Shown in pieces: positions 7,410 to 14,577 of a stretch of 24,321 nt of DNA. Made by a program: the position numbers and the translations under genes. Below the pieces are notes generated by a model, which was not told the DNA's origin, searched no databases, and worked only from the letters and a program-made list of their open reading frames with translations. The first letter of the stretch is position 1. Each line of letters starts with the position of its first letter. The stretch spans positions 1 to 24,321 of the forward strand of contig CAMHGU010000009.1 of the NCBI GenBank assembly GCA_946184715.1, in the 5' to 3' direction. The DNA is from an uncultured bacterium (GTDB lineage: Bacteria; Bacteroidota; Bacteroidia; Bacteroidales; Muribaculaceae).

Positions 7410-7447
7410 GCCCCGACAGCCTTAGCGTTCCTCTCCGAGGCACCCGA
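7410..7447 (+). repeat. Dispersed GC-rich intergenic repeat, copy A
   Basis: GCCCCGAC-(4 nt)-TTAGCGT then CCTCTCCGAGGCACCCGA closely matches 14365-14399 on the same strand, with one small gap and a few mismatches. It lies in the 650-bp gene-free stretch 7130-7781. That stretch otherwise holds the terminator above, a GC-rich segment (7230-7460) with no credible gene, and copy 2 of the 275-bp repeat, which begins 16 bp further on. Confidence 0.6.
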
Positions 7448-7463
7448 CGCGGAGGGCTCCATC

Positions 7464-7738
7464 TGTCCTATACTCCGTAAAATGGAATGAAACGGAGCGC
7501 GACAAGGAATGAAGTGGAACGCGACGTATCGATAATAGCCACGTAAATTTGCAATCGGATAATTGACAAGACGCTTAACGATTAGCATCGCAGTAAGGCT
7601 CGCGGGCTTAACTCCCACCAAGGGCTAATTAGGTTGTTCGCTAGGCAGAATGTCAACACTCCGCACCGACACCGGTGATTAAATAGAAAGCGTTATGCTT
7701 ATTCTCGTGAGGCATAGCAGTCCACGCTTTCTTTAGTT
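7464..7738 (+). repeat. 275-bp perfect direct repeat, copy 2
   Basis: Exact copy of 4670-4944, with the third GGAAY group at 7484-7520, the TAAATTTG box at 7544-7551 and the edge hairpin at 7686-7733. The first two GGAAY groups are not present upstream of this copy; a GC-rich dispersed repeat sits there instead. Complete identity over non-coding DNA points to recent duplication or ongoing gene conversion. Recombination between the copies would remove 2,794 bp containing both lipoproteins and the DUF456-like gene. Confidence 0.95.
7557..7738 (+). ncRNA. Candidate structured RNA or leader, copy 2
   Basis: Same sequence as 4763-4944, starting about 6 nt after the TAAATTTG box. Its hairpin ends 44 bp before the next gene, so in this copy a leader or attenuator role for the downstream PD-(D/E)XK-like and LRR genes is as plausible as a free RNA. 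No other promoter box is obvious between this element and that gene. Confidence 0.3.
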
Positions 7739-7781
7739 GTTACCGCCATAAGGACTGCTTGGCGATAAAAAATGACTGCCT

Positions 7782-8210
7782 ATGGCGAATAAAAGTATGT
7801 ATTTAGGACAGGCGACGGAACACCTTATCCTATCAAAACTTCTCGCGGAAGATCGCGAAGTGTATCTTCCTACAGTCGATGACCATGGGGTTGATGCGTT
7901 GGTCTTATCGAAAAGTCTTGGCCCTGATGGCGAACGAATTTATCAGGAATTGCAAATCAAATCGTTAACGGAAGGAGGACTTTTTGCAGCTATTTCGTGC
8001 CCAAATCCACGTTCAAACTATTGGTTTGTATTCTACGTAAAGCAACATAATACGATGTGGCTTATCAACTCCATAGATTTTGTCAAAGAAGCTTCTCAAA
8101 ACCAAACGGGAGATAATGTTGGCAAATATTCTATCTCGCTTGCAACAAGCAAAAGCATCAGCAAACTCCGCGAGAAATATATTGTGACAGATTTTTCAAA
8201 ACTTCCTTAA
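7782..8210 (+). CDS. DUF4365-like protein with PD-(D/E)XK-type motif
   Basis: A 142-residue soluble protein. The pattern Glu13 ('GQATEHL'), Asp38 in 'DDHGVDAL' and Gln58-x-Lys60 in 'QELQIKS' matches the E...GVD...(E/Q)xK core of the PD-(D/E)XK nuclease superfamily. The overall look is that of DUF4365-type proteins, several of which accompany defence or mobile loci. It is short for a restriction enzyme, and no methylase or specificity gene is nearby. It starts 43 bp after the 275-bp repeat and is followed after 12 bp by the first LRR gene. It is AT-rich compared with the housekeeping genes on either side, consistent with acquired DNA. Nuclease activity is inferred from the motif only. Confidence 0.65.
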   Translation: MANKSMYLGQATEHLILSKLLAEDREVYLPTVDDHGVDALVLSKSLGPDGERIYQELQIKSLTEGGLFAAISCPNPRSNYWFVFYVKQHNTMWLINSIDFVKEASQNQTGDNVGKYSISLATSKSISKLREKYIVTDFSKLP

Positions 8211-8222
8211 ACAATTTATGTT

Positions 8223-8939
8223 ATGAAACAGTTTAATCTTATGTGGAACTATTGCCTTATAGCACTTGTTGCTATTATCGCAATGAGTTCATTAAATGCA
8301 GTGGCTGCAGATGAGGTAACGATTAATGGTATTGATTACTTGCTAACTGATGAAGGTTATGCACAAATCGTGAATTTCGATGCCGACGAAATCTCTGATA
8401 ATCTGACAATCCCAACGGAGGTGACTCAGGACGGAAAGTCATATATTGTCTACAGCATGGTAGATAAGGCCTTTAGAAATTCAGAGATCAAAACACTTGT
8501 AGTTGAAGCAGATTGCGACATATCTGAAGATGCCTTCGCTGAATGTACTGAACTCACATCGGTCAAAATTAACGGGAATACATCAATAATTAAGGCTGGA
8601 GCATTTCGCAAATGCGCAAAATTGGAATTTGTCGGATTCAACGATAATATAACAGAAATCGGAATTAACGCATTCGCGCAATGCACAAGCCTAAAGACTA
8701 TTACATTGCCAAAAAACTTGAAAAAACTTGGAGGAAATGCCTTTTTCATGTGTAAAAATCTTGAGACTGTCAATTTAAATCAAACATATAAGGATAAAAT
8801 TGAAGTGGCAAAGACTGAAAAAGCCAAAAGGTTTTTTGATGGTACAAAGTATTTGTTATCCCAAAGTAAACCATCGGATGAAGTCAAGAAGTCAGTTGGC
8901 GGTTATAACATCAAATGGGGAAAATCAGTTAAATACTAA
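8223..8939 (+). CDS. Secreted BspA-like leucine-rich repeat protein
   Basis: A 238-residue protein with a signal peptide (about 1-29, ending in 'NAVAA'), a short beta-rich lead-in, then about four BspA/LRR_5-type repeats (about 75-190). The repeats follow the pattern 'AF..C..L..v.l...i..I...AF': 'AFAECTELTSVKI', 'AFRKCAKLEFVGF', 'AFAQCTSLKTITL', 'AFFMCKNLETVNL'. Such repeats form surface or secreted solenoids in Bacteroidales and often mediate adhesion. The C-terminal tail '(F)FDGTKYLLSQ....YNIKWGKSVKY' has a counterpart at the end of the next protein. The gene lies 12 bp after the PD-(D/E)XK-like gene and 5 bp before the next LRR gene, so it is part of a three-gene operon. The ligand is unknown. 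Confidence 0.82.
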   Translation: MKQFNLMWNYCLIALVAIIAMSSLNAVAADEVTINGIDYLLTDEGYAQIVNFDADEISDNLTIPTEVTQDGKSYIVYSMVDKAFRNSEIKTLVVEADCDISEDAFAECTELTSVKINGNTSIIKAGAFRKCAKLEFVGFNDNITEIGINAFAQCTSLKTITLPKNLKKLGGNAFFMCKNLETVNLNQTYKDKIEVAKTEKAKRFFDGTKYLLSQSKPSDEVKKSVGGYNIKWGKSVKY

Positions 8940-8944
8940 TCGAT

Positions 8945-9589
8945 ATGAATACTAAAATTTTTCTTTTGTGCTTATTGAGCATTATGATATGCTCTCTTCC
9001 TGTAAAAGCTGAAATAATTGACGGTGTTATTTATGACGGCACTGTAATCATCGGCTATGACGCTACTCAGATTCCCGACACTTTAGTCATACCGGATTTT
9101 GCCACTGGCGGATATATGAAGGCAATGAAGGGTGCGCCTATGAAATGTCTTATTATACCGCAAACGTTTAAAATAAGTAATGGATTATTTATCCAATGCC
9201 AGAATCTGGAGAGTGTCACGATTGCTTCCACGGATATAAGTGAAAGAGCATTCTGGAATTGCACAAAACTAAACACGTTAGATTTGAAGTCTGGCGTAGA
9301 AACAATAGGAAGTGAAGCTTTTGCTTACTGTACATCGTTAGAAAAAGTTAAATTACCATCTTCAGTTATATATTTGGGTCCAAAAGCATTTGAAAACTGT
9401 GAGCAATTGAAGGTTGTTAAAATCAAAAATAGAAACCTGGTTGATGAAGTAAACAGTTCTGTACATATGTATTTCGCAAATACACCATTCTTGAGTTCGC
9501 AACCCGAAAGGCCTCGCAAACCAGGTATGTCCACGCCTAACAACTCAAGATATAAGATTAATTCCAGAACTAAAACTGTTGAGTATTAG
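8945..9589 (+). CDS. Secreted BspA-like leucine-rich repeat protein (paralogue)
   Basis: A 214-residue protein with a signal peptide (about 1-22) and about three LRR_5 repeats: 'LFIQCQNLESVTI', 'AFWNCTKLNTLDL', 'AFAYCTSLEKVKL', then 'AFENCEQLKVVKI'. Its tail resembles that of the preceding protein ('YFANTPFLSSQ' and final 'YKINSRTKTVEY'), so the two are paralogues, this one with a shorter lead-in. It starts 5 bp after its neighbour and is followed by a strong terminator, so it ends the operon. It is AT-rich, unlike the GC-rich flanking housekeeping genes. The biological role is unknown. Confidence 0.82.
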   Translation: MNTKIFLLCLLSIMICSLPVKAEIIDGVIYDGTVIIGYDATQIPDTLVIPDFATGGYMKAMKGAPMKCLIIPQTFKISNGLFIQCQNLESVTIASTDISERAFWNCTKLNTLDLKSGVETIGSEAFAYCTSLEKVKLPSSVIYLGPKAFENCEQLKVVKIKNRNLVDEVNSSVHMYFANTPFLSSQPERPRKPGMSTPNNSRYKINSRTKTVEY

Positions 9590-9663
9590 TAAACTCTACT
9601 CTGGTATAATAGTACAAGACGATATCGCTTAACAATGGTGAAGTGATAAATTGCATTCGTTTG

Positions 9664-9692
9664 AAAAGCCGACTCTGAAGTCGGCTTTTTTT
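9664..9692 (+). terminator. Strong intrinsic terminator after LRR operon
   Basis: Perfect 11-bp stem AAAAGCCGACT/AGTCGGCTTTT with a CTGA loop, running into a T-rich tract. It marks the end of the LRR operon. Confidence 0.9.
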
Positions 9693-9755
9693 GACAGATC
9701 CGGTCAACCGTAACCACCCGAAAATGGCCGGCGTGAGCCGGCGGTTTTCCGGCTG

Positions 9756-9763
9756 TACCTTTG
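9756..9763 (+). promoter_or_regulatory. Perfect -7 promoter box without an evident gene
   Basis: TACCTTTG followed by C matches TAnnTTTG exactly. The ATG at 9778 opens only a 17-codon frame that ends in TAG at 9829-9831. Beyond it lies a hairpin-forming stretch (TGCTACG at 9870-9876 with CGTAGCA at 9897-9903). The box may drive a short RNA or may be left over from a decayed element. Confidence 0.4.
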
Positions 9764-9907
9764 CGGGGAAAAGGGCTATGTCAAATCTGAATGAGATGAA
9801 CGTCTGTGGTGGACGGCCACACGGGGCGTAGTCACAGCGGGACGCTAAAGCGGCTCGCAAGCTTCAAGCTGCTACGCTATAAGGCTCTCCGAGCTTCGTA
9901 GCATCTA

Positions 9908-9937
9908 TTTGTGGCCCATCATATCGATCTACTTTTG
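9908..9937 (+). promoter_or_regulatory. Promoter with -33 and -7 boxes
   Basis: TTTG at 9908-9911, an 18-bp gap, then TACTTTTG at 9930-9937. Both boxes match the Bacteroidetes sigma consensus, though the gap is 1 bp under the usual 19-21. It lies 22 bp before the ATG at 9960, which opens the truncated reading frame described next. Confidence 0.65.
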
Positions 9938-9959
9938 CGGAGTAAAACCGCAAACTATT

Positions 9960-10148
9960 ATGATTGATACCGCCCCAATATCCGCACCCATCGCCACTTT
10001 TCGGGTCGAGGCCGGAAAGGAGAGCATCTCGCCCGAGACCATCGGCAAGCTCCTGCAGGACATTCTCGACCTGCTCGCCACCGCCGGCACCGATGCCGAG
10101 CGACAAAATCCTCGACGACCGGGAGTAGCCGCTCACTGTCGGTTATGA
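9960..10148 (+). pseudogene. Truncated or frameshifted phage-like ORF fragment
   Basis: The frame codes for 62 residues. About 37 residues look like real protein ('TFRVEAGKESISPETIGKLL' and 'DILDLLATAGTDAE'), then it changes to a low-quality Arg/Pro tail. The good part resembles the start of phage structural or tail proteins in Bacteroidales ('g.ItPe.lG.lL.dI.d'), by recollection only. After the Glu codon the +2 frame continues open to a TAA at 10187-10189 with a more natural composition ('SLSVMMQAARDLQVRV'), so an indel near 10100 is likely. A clean promoter precedes it. It lies in the 650-bp interval between the LRR operon and the amidase and seems to be a phage or mobile-element relic, though a small functional protein cannot be excluded. 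Confidence 0.45.
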
Positions 10149-10227
10149 TGCAGGCCGCGCGGGACCTTCAAGTGCGGGTGAAATCATAAAAAATCAAAAA
10201 AATGGCCGATAATCGGAGGATATTGGC

Positions 10228-10235
10228 TAAATTTG
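10228..10235 (+). promoter_or_regulatory. -7 promoter box for the amidase operon
   Basis: TAAATTTG followed by C matches the consensus exactly. The transcript should start near 10241. An ATG at 10243 would then be nearly leaderless, whereas the ATG at 10279 would have a leader of about 37 nt. Confidence 0.6.
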
Positions 10236-10278
10236 CACTAATATGCGAAATGTGCATAACTACAACCAAATGGATTCA

Positions 10279-11532
10279 ATGCGAACTACTATATATAAGA
10301 TATTGACGGCCGTAGCCCTCGTGATGCTTTGCGCGGCGGGGTGCTATGCCAAGAATTTTAAGGTAATCATCGATGCCGGCCACGGCGGTAAGGACCACGG
10401 CGCGCTCGGCACCATCACCAACGAGAAGAGCATCAACCTCGGTGTGGCCCTGAAGCTCGGCAAGCTCATCGAGAAGAATATGAAGGATGTGGACGTGGTG
10501 TTCACTCGCGACGACGATACCTTCATCTCGCTGCAAGGCCGCGCCGAGAAGGCCAATAAGGAGCACGGCGACCTGTTTATCTCCATTCATACCAACTCGG
10601 TGGATAAGGCCTCGAAGAATCGCACCACGGTGAAGGGCTCGGCCACTTATGTGCTCGGCTTGCACCGCACCAACGACAACTTCGAGGTGGCCAAGCGCGA
10701 GAACTCCGTGATTCAGCTCGAGGAGGATTACAGCGAGACCTATCAGGGCTTCGACCCCAACTCCTCCGAGTCGTATATCATCTTTGAGCTGAGCCAGAGC
10801 CAGCATCTCGACCAGAGCATCAGCTTCGCTCAGGCCGTGCAGCACGAGCTGATGGCCTCGGGGCAGACCGACAACGGGGTGCGCCAGGCCGGTTTCTGGG
10901 TGCTTGCCAAGACGAGTATGCCGGCGGTGCTGATAGAGCTCGACTTCATCTGCAACCCCAATCGCGAGGCTATGCTCGCCTCGGAAGAGGGGCAGTCCAC
11001 GCTCGCCAAAGCCATCTTTGAGGCGTTTAAGAGCTACAAGCGCATCAACGATCGCAAGGCCGCCGCGGCAGCCAAGGCCAAGAGCGGCTCTCAACCAAGC
11101 GGCAAGAACAAAGGCGGCAAGGGCGATAAGAAAAAAGGCAACGCCGCGCCCGCCACACCTAAGGATATAGCTTCGTCGGCCAAGTCGGTCAAAGCGTCGG
11201 CCTCCGATAAGAAGAACAGGAAAGACAAAGCGACCGAGGCTACTGTCGATTACGACAACCGCGACAACGTGGGCTCCGACCGCAAAGAGACAACCAGCTC
11301 TACTATATATAAGGTGTTGCTCTTCAGTTCCACTAAGCAGTTGCAGCCCAACGCCGCCGAATTTAAGAAGCTCACCCCCGTGGAAATCTACTTCGAGAAC
11401 GGCTCTTACCTCTACACCTATGGCGAGGCGTTCGACCGCAACGGCATCCAAAAGGTGCTCGCCACGGTGAAGAAGAACTTCCCCGGCGCCAAGATTATCA
11501 AATTTGTGGATGGCGTGAGAGTCAACGAGTAA
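10279..11532 (+). CDS. Periplasmic N-acetylmuramoyl-L-alanine amidase (Amidase_3)
   Basis: Cleaves the bond between N-acetylmuramic acid and L-alanine in peptidoglycan, typically during daughter-cell separation. From the ATG at 10279 the protein has 417 residues with a clear signal peptide (1-24, '...CAAGCYA'). In-frame ATGs at 10243 and 10270 would add 12 or 3 residues before it. The Amidase_3 domain (about 26-245) shows the zinc ligands His35 in 'DAGHGGKDHGA', Glu49 and His104 in 'SIHTNS', and the catalytic Glu220 in 'VLIELDFICN'. A Lys/Ala/Gly-rich linker (about 250-330) leads to a C-terminal region of about 75 residues ('YKVLLFSSTKQL' to the end) that resembles a SPOR-type glycan-binding domain. 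The MCE gene follows 41 bp downstream, an arrangement I recall from other Bacteroidetes. Confidence 0.92.
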   Translation: MRTTIYKILTAVALVMLCAAGCYAKNFKVIIDAGHGGKDHGALGTITNEKSINLGVALKLGKLIEKNMKDVDVVFTRDDDTFISLQGRAEKANKEHGDLFISIHTNSVDKASKNRTTVKGSATYVLGLHRTNDNFEVAKRENSVIQLEEDYSETYQGFDPNSSESYIIFELSQSQHLDQSISFAQAVQHELMASGQTDNGVRQAGFWVLAKTSMPAVLIELDFICNPNREAMLASEEGQSTLAKAIFEAFKSYKRINDRKAAAAAKAKSGSQPSGKNKGGKGDKKKGNAAPATPKDIASSAKSVKASASDKKNRKDKATEATVDYDNRDNVGSDRKETTSSTIYKVLLFSSTKQLQPNAAEFKKLTPVEIYFENGSYLYTYGEAFDRNGIQKVLATVKKNFPGAKIIKFVDGVRVNE

Positions 11533-11573
11533 CCTCGATTTTTCAATCACGATATTTCTTAACACCCGAATAG

Positions 11574-12476
11574 ATGAAAAAAATCTTCCCCAAAGAGGCG
11601 ATAATAGGCGTGGCAGTAGTGGCCAGCCTCGTTATCCTTTATTTAGGAATTGAGTTTCTCAAAGGAGTAAACATATTCCAACCGTCGAATTTCTACTACG
11701 TGATGCTCGATGACGTGACCGGCATCGACGTGTCGAGCCCTGTCACCATCAACGGCTATCAGGTGGGGCTTGTGCGGTCGATTGAATACGACTACCAGTC
11801 GAACGGCGCTATGAAGGTAGAGCTTAACCTCGACCGCCAGCTCCGAATACCCAAAGGCTCCCGCGCCGAGAAGGCGCAGACACTGCTCGGGGTAGGGTCG
11901 ATCGACATCAAGCTCACCAAGGGCTCGGAGTACTACGCCGCGGGCGACGTGCTCCCCGGTGGCATAGCTACCGGGCTTATGGAAAGCGTGGCTGCCGAGG
12001 TGATGCCGAGCGTCAACGATATGCTGCCTAAGATCGACAGCATTATGACCAACATCAATCGCCTGACGGCTTCGCCGGCGCTTTACAGCTCGATCGACCG
12101 CCTCGACCTTATCACCCGCAACCTCGAGGCGATGACCCGCGCGCTCAACACCTCAGCCTCGTCGCAGCTCCCGCCCATTCTGAGCAATGCCAACGACGTG
12201 TCGCACGACCTTACCGTCATCTCGGCCGACCTCAAGCAGCTCACCGCCCAGCTTAAGGGAATGCCCATCGACGCGGCTATGGCCAACGTCAACACCACGA
12301 CCGCCAATCTGGCCAATATGACGAGCAAACTCAACTCGCGCAATTCCACTCTCGGCCTCCTGATCAACGACCGAGCGCTCTACGACCACTTGAATTCCAC
12401 CATCAACGACCTCGACTCGATTCTCATCGACCTCAAGGCTCACCCCAAGAAGTACGTGAATTTCAAGCTACTTTGA
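11574..12476 (+). CDS. MlaD/MCE family lipid-transport protein
   Basis: Substrate-binding component of an MCE-type phospholipid transport system between inner and outer membranes. The 300-residue protein has an N-terminal membrane anchor (about 8-28), one MCE domain (about 37-115, 'FYYVMLDDVTGIDVSSPVTI', 'GYQVGLV', 'LLGVGSIDIKL') and a long helical C-terminal region (about 130-290) rich in Asn, Leu and Thr, as in single-domain MlaD proteins. No MlaE permease or MlaF ATPase gene is present in the window. It probably shares the amidase promoter, and a strong terminator follows its stop directly. Confidence 0.9.
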   Translation: MKKIFPKEAIIGVAVVASLVILYLGIEFLKGVNIFQPSNFYYVMLDDVTGIDVSSPVTINGYQVGLVRSIEYDYQSNGAMKVELNLDRQLRIPKGSRAEKAQTLLGVGSIDIKLTKGSEYYAAGDVLPGGIATGLMESVAAEVMPSVNDMLPKIDSIMTNINRLTASPALYSSIDRLDLITRNLEAMTRALNTSASSQLPPILSNANDVSHDLTVISADLKQLTAQLKGMPIDAAMANVNTTTANLANMTSKLNSRNSTLGLLINDRALYDHLNSTINDLDSILIDLKAHPKKYVNFKLL

Positions 12477-12490
12477 AAATGCAAATTCCT

Positions 12491-12550
12491 GAGCCGAGGA
12501 AAATGCTTATTTAAAATCATTCCAAATAAGCATTTTCCTCGCTCTTTTTT
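12491..12550 (+). terminator. Very strong intrinsic terminator after the MCE gene
   Basis: A stem of about 21 bp, interrupted by one bulged base, has arms at 12491-12512 and 12524-12544 (outer GAGC/GCTC, then GAGGAAAATGC/GCATTTTCCTC), an 11-nt loop and a TTTTTT tail. It separates the amidase-MCE unit from dnaA. Confidence 0.93.
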
Positions 12551-12571
12551 ACGGGTTGCCGTTTCGAAAAG

Positions 12572-12776
12572 TTATCAACAATATTGCATCATCGGCCGCC
12601 ATATTTTTTATCGGATTTCAGAGTGCCGACCCCGCAATGAGCTGACTATAAAGCAAGTCACATTTGTAAACAGCTATTTTTCGTTAAAAAGTTATTCACA
12701 TTTTGCGGGTAGTTGATTTTCAGGGAGTTACAAAGATTTTCTTTTTTCCAAATTTTTCGCGCACTTGTTTTCAACA
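12572..12776 (+). promoter_or_regulatory. DnaA-box cluster upstream of dnaA
   Basis: The 368-bp gap between the MCE gene and dnaA is AT-rich after the terminator. It contains a perfect DnaA box TTATTCACA (12692-12700), a one-mismatch box TTATCAACA (12572-12580) and a weaker TTTTCAACA (12768-12776), all in the same orientation. A promoter-like AAACTTTG at 12788-12795 precedes dnaA by about 50 bp. The simplest reading is autoregulation of dnaA by DnaA. Only one perfect box is present, so an origin of replication here is possible but unproven. Confidence 0.55.
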
Positions 12777-12844
12777 ATTTTAATGGCAAACTTTGTAATC
12801 GCAAAACAGCCCGAAAATGTGGAGCTTGTTTGCCTTGACTACCG

Positions 12845-14224
12845 ATGATTGACAACAATAATAAATACGAAATCGAAACGCTTTGGAGCCGTTGCTGCCG
12901 GATGATTAAAGACAATCTGACCGACGACGCGTTCAACGCTTGGTTCAAGCCCATTCAGGCAGTGAGCTTCGATGGCGTGTATCTCACATTGTCGGTTCCG
13001 TCGCAATTCTTCATCGAGCGCATCGAGGACACCTATTTCAACCTCTTCAGCGCGAGCGTGCGCGGCGTGTTCGGGCCGCAAGCGAAGGTGAAGTACAGCT
13101 TCGACGTGGTGAAGAACGACCCCGACACCCAAGTGACCTTAGCGCCGGCACCCAAGAGCTCGGCAGTGATGAACCGCGTGGAGCAGCAAGCCCCCGACGA
13201 GCTCGATAGCAACCTCAACCCCAAATACACCTTCGAGAGCTACTGCGCCAGCAGCAGCAATCAGCTGGCGCTGAGCATCGCCACCGCCATCGCCACCCAG
13301 CCGAGCCTCAAGACCTTCAACCCGCTCCTTATCTTCGGCGCCACGGGCGTGGGGAAGACCCACCTGATTCAGGCCATCGGCATCAAGATGAAAGAGACCT
13401 CGCCGCGCCTGCGTGTGCTTTATCTCACCGCGCGCGTGTTTGAGACCCAATACACCACGGCCATCAAGCAGAACAAATTCAACGACTTTATGGCCTTCTA
13501 TCAGAGCATCGACGTGCTCATCATCGACGATATCCAGGAGTTTGCCGGCAAGGAAGGCACCCAGAACACTTTCTATCACATCTTCAATCATCTGCACCAG
13601 AACCAGAAGCAGATAATAATGTCGTGCGATTGTCCGCCGGTGAGCCTCGACGGCATAGTGCCGCGCCTGATGTCGCGCTTCAAGTGGGGTGTTACGGCCG
13701 AGCTTCAGCAACCCGACTACACGCTGCGCCGCAAGTTCCTCCTGCAAAAAGCCGAAGAGGATGGCCTCACCATTCCCGCCGATGTGATTGAATACATCGC
13801 CCAAAATGTGACCGAAAGCGTGCGCGAGCTCGAAGGCATCGTCCTCTCGCTCATCACCCGCGCCACCTTCCTCGGGCAACCTCTGAGCGTGGATATGGCC
13901 AAGGCTGTGGTGGCCAACGCCGTCGATGTGGCACGCCGCCCGATGTCGTTCGAGTTCATCACCGAGACCGTGGGGCAATACTACGGGCTCGACTCCGACC
14001 TCATCTACGGCAAATCGCGCAAGCGCGAAATCTCCGACGCGCGCCAGGTGGTGATGACCCTCGCCAAGAAGTACACCAAACTGTCGTCGACGGCCATCGG
14101 AGCCAAGCTTTCGCGCGACCACGCCACCGTGCTCCACGCCTGCAAGCAGATAGAGCAGCGCTGTAGCGTCGACCGTCAGCTGCAAGCCGACATCGAAGCC
14201 ATCGAAGCCCAGCTCAAGCACTGA
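12845..14224 (+). CDS. dnaA: Chromosomal replication initiator DnaA
   Basis: AAA+ ATPase that binds DnaA boxes and opens the origin. The 459-residue protein has all four domains: domain I (about 8-90, 'LWSRCCRMIKDNLTDDAFNA'), a short variable linker (about 90-125), the AAA+ core (about 128-350) and the C-terminal DNA-binding domain (about 365-459). The core has Walker A GATGVGKT (165-172), Walker B 'LIIDDIQ' (225-231) and the box VII 'RLMSRFKWG' that carries the arginine finger. The last domain carries the DnaA signature 'SRDHATVLHACKQIE', with Ser where Gly is more usual. The ATG at 12845 gives the expected N-terminus. DnaA boxes upstream suggest self-regulation. Confidence 0.97.
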   Translation: MIDNNNKYEIETLWSRCCRMIKDNLTDDAFNAWFKPIQAVSFDGVYLTLSVPSQFFIERIEDTYFNLFSASVRGVFGPQAKVKYSFDVVKNDPDTQVTLAPAPKSSAVMNRVEQQAPDELDSNLNPKYTFESYCASSSNQLALSIATAIATQPSLKTFNPLLIFGATGVGKTHLIQAIGIKMKETSPRLRVLYLTARVFETQYTTAIKQNKFNDFMAFYQSIDVLIIDDIQEFAGKEGTQNTFYHIFNHLHQNQKQIIMSCDCPPVSLDGIVPRLMSRFKWGVTAELQQPDYTLRRKFLLQKAEEDGLTIPADVIEYIAQNVTESVRELEGIVLSLITRATFLGQPLSVDMAKAVVANAVDVARRPMSFEFITETVGQYYGLDSDLIYGKSRKREISDARQVVMTLAKKYTKLSSTAIGAKLSRDHATVLHACKQIEQRCSVDRQLQADIEAIEAQLKH

Positions 14225-14364
14225 CCCCTCCGGCCGGCACGTCGAAGATGTGCCGATGTGGTGGCGCTACGAATTGTGGCGGATCATCGAAGGTCGGTGA
14301 GGCCTTGATAGCGGTGTCGCGCGGAGTGTGTCACTCTGTTTAACCCTGTCCAATGCGAGCGATT

Positions 14365-14399
14365 GCCCCGACGTTAGGGTCCCTCTCCGAGGCGCCCGA
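14365..14399 (+). repeat. Dispersed GC-rich intergenic repeat, copy B
   Basis: GCCCCGACGTTAGGGTCC then CTCTCCGAGGCGCCCGA matches copy A (7410-7447). Both copies can be read in one frame as 'VPLRG.R.GG', but no gene is credible. The 399-bp gap between dnaA and the convergent nitroreductase (14225-14623) is GC-rich, contains this repeat plus a further 100 bp (14400-14500) that may belong to it, and a hairpin near its right end. Nothing else was recognised. Confidence 0.55.
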
Positions 14400-14577
14400 T
14401 TGGGTGGGCGTCGTTACACCCAGCGGCGCACACCTTCGGCGTGCTTGCAAGGTGTTATGCACGTTGCGGCTCTTCGAGTCTTTTGGCATCTCCGATGCTC
14501 CATTCACGCCGCCGTGCCGTGCCACGCCGCCGTGGCGATATGAGATGCCTAAACCGACGCGATTGCCGCACTAATGG

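Noticed and set aside
7257..7490. A plus-strand frame with a hydrophobic stretch ('GIAVGVVATIAATLPLD')
   Set aside because: It has no start codon upstream of that stretch, runs into the dispersed and 275-bp repeats, and has no homologue known to me. It may be a decayed gene but cannot be supported.
10276..11565. A 429-codon antisense frame over the amidase gene, and similar long antisense frames over tgt and dnaA
   Set aside because: All are composition shadows of genes with clear family motifs. None has a promoter box or recognisable domain.
14328..14543. A 71-codon frame between dnaA and the nitroreductase
   Set aside because: The frame spans the dispersed intergenic repeat, and its Arg/Cys-rich product looks like translated repeat sequence, not a protein.
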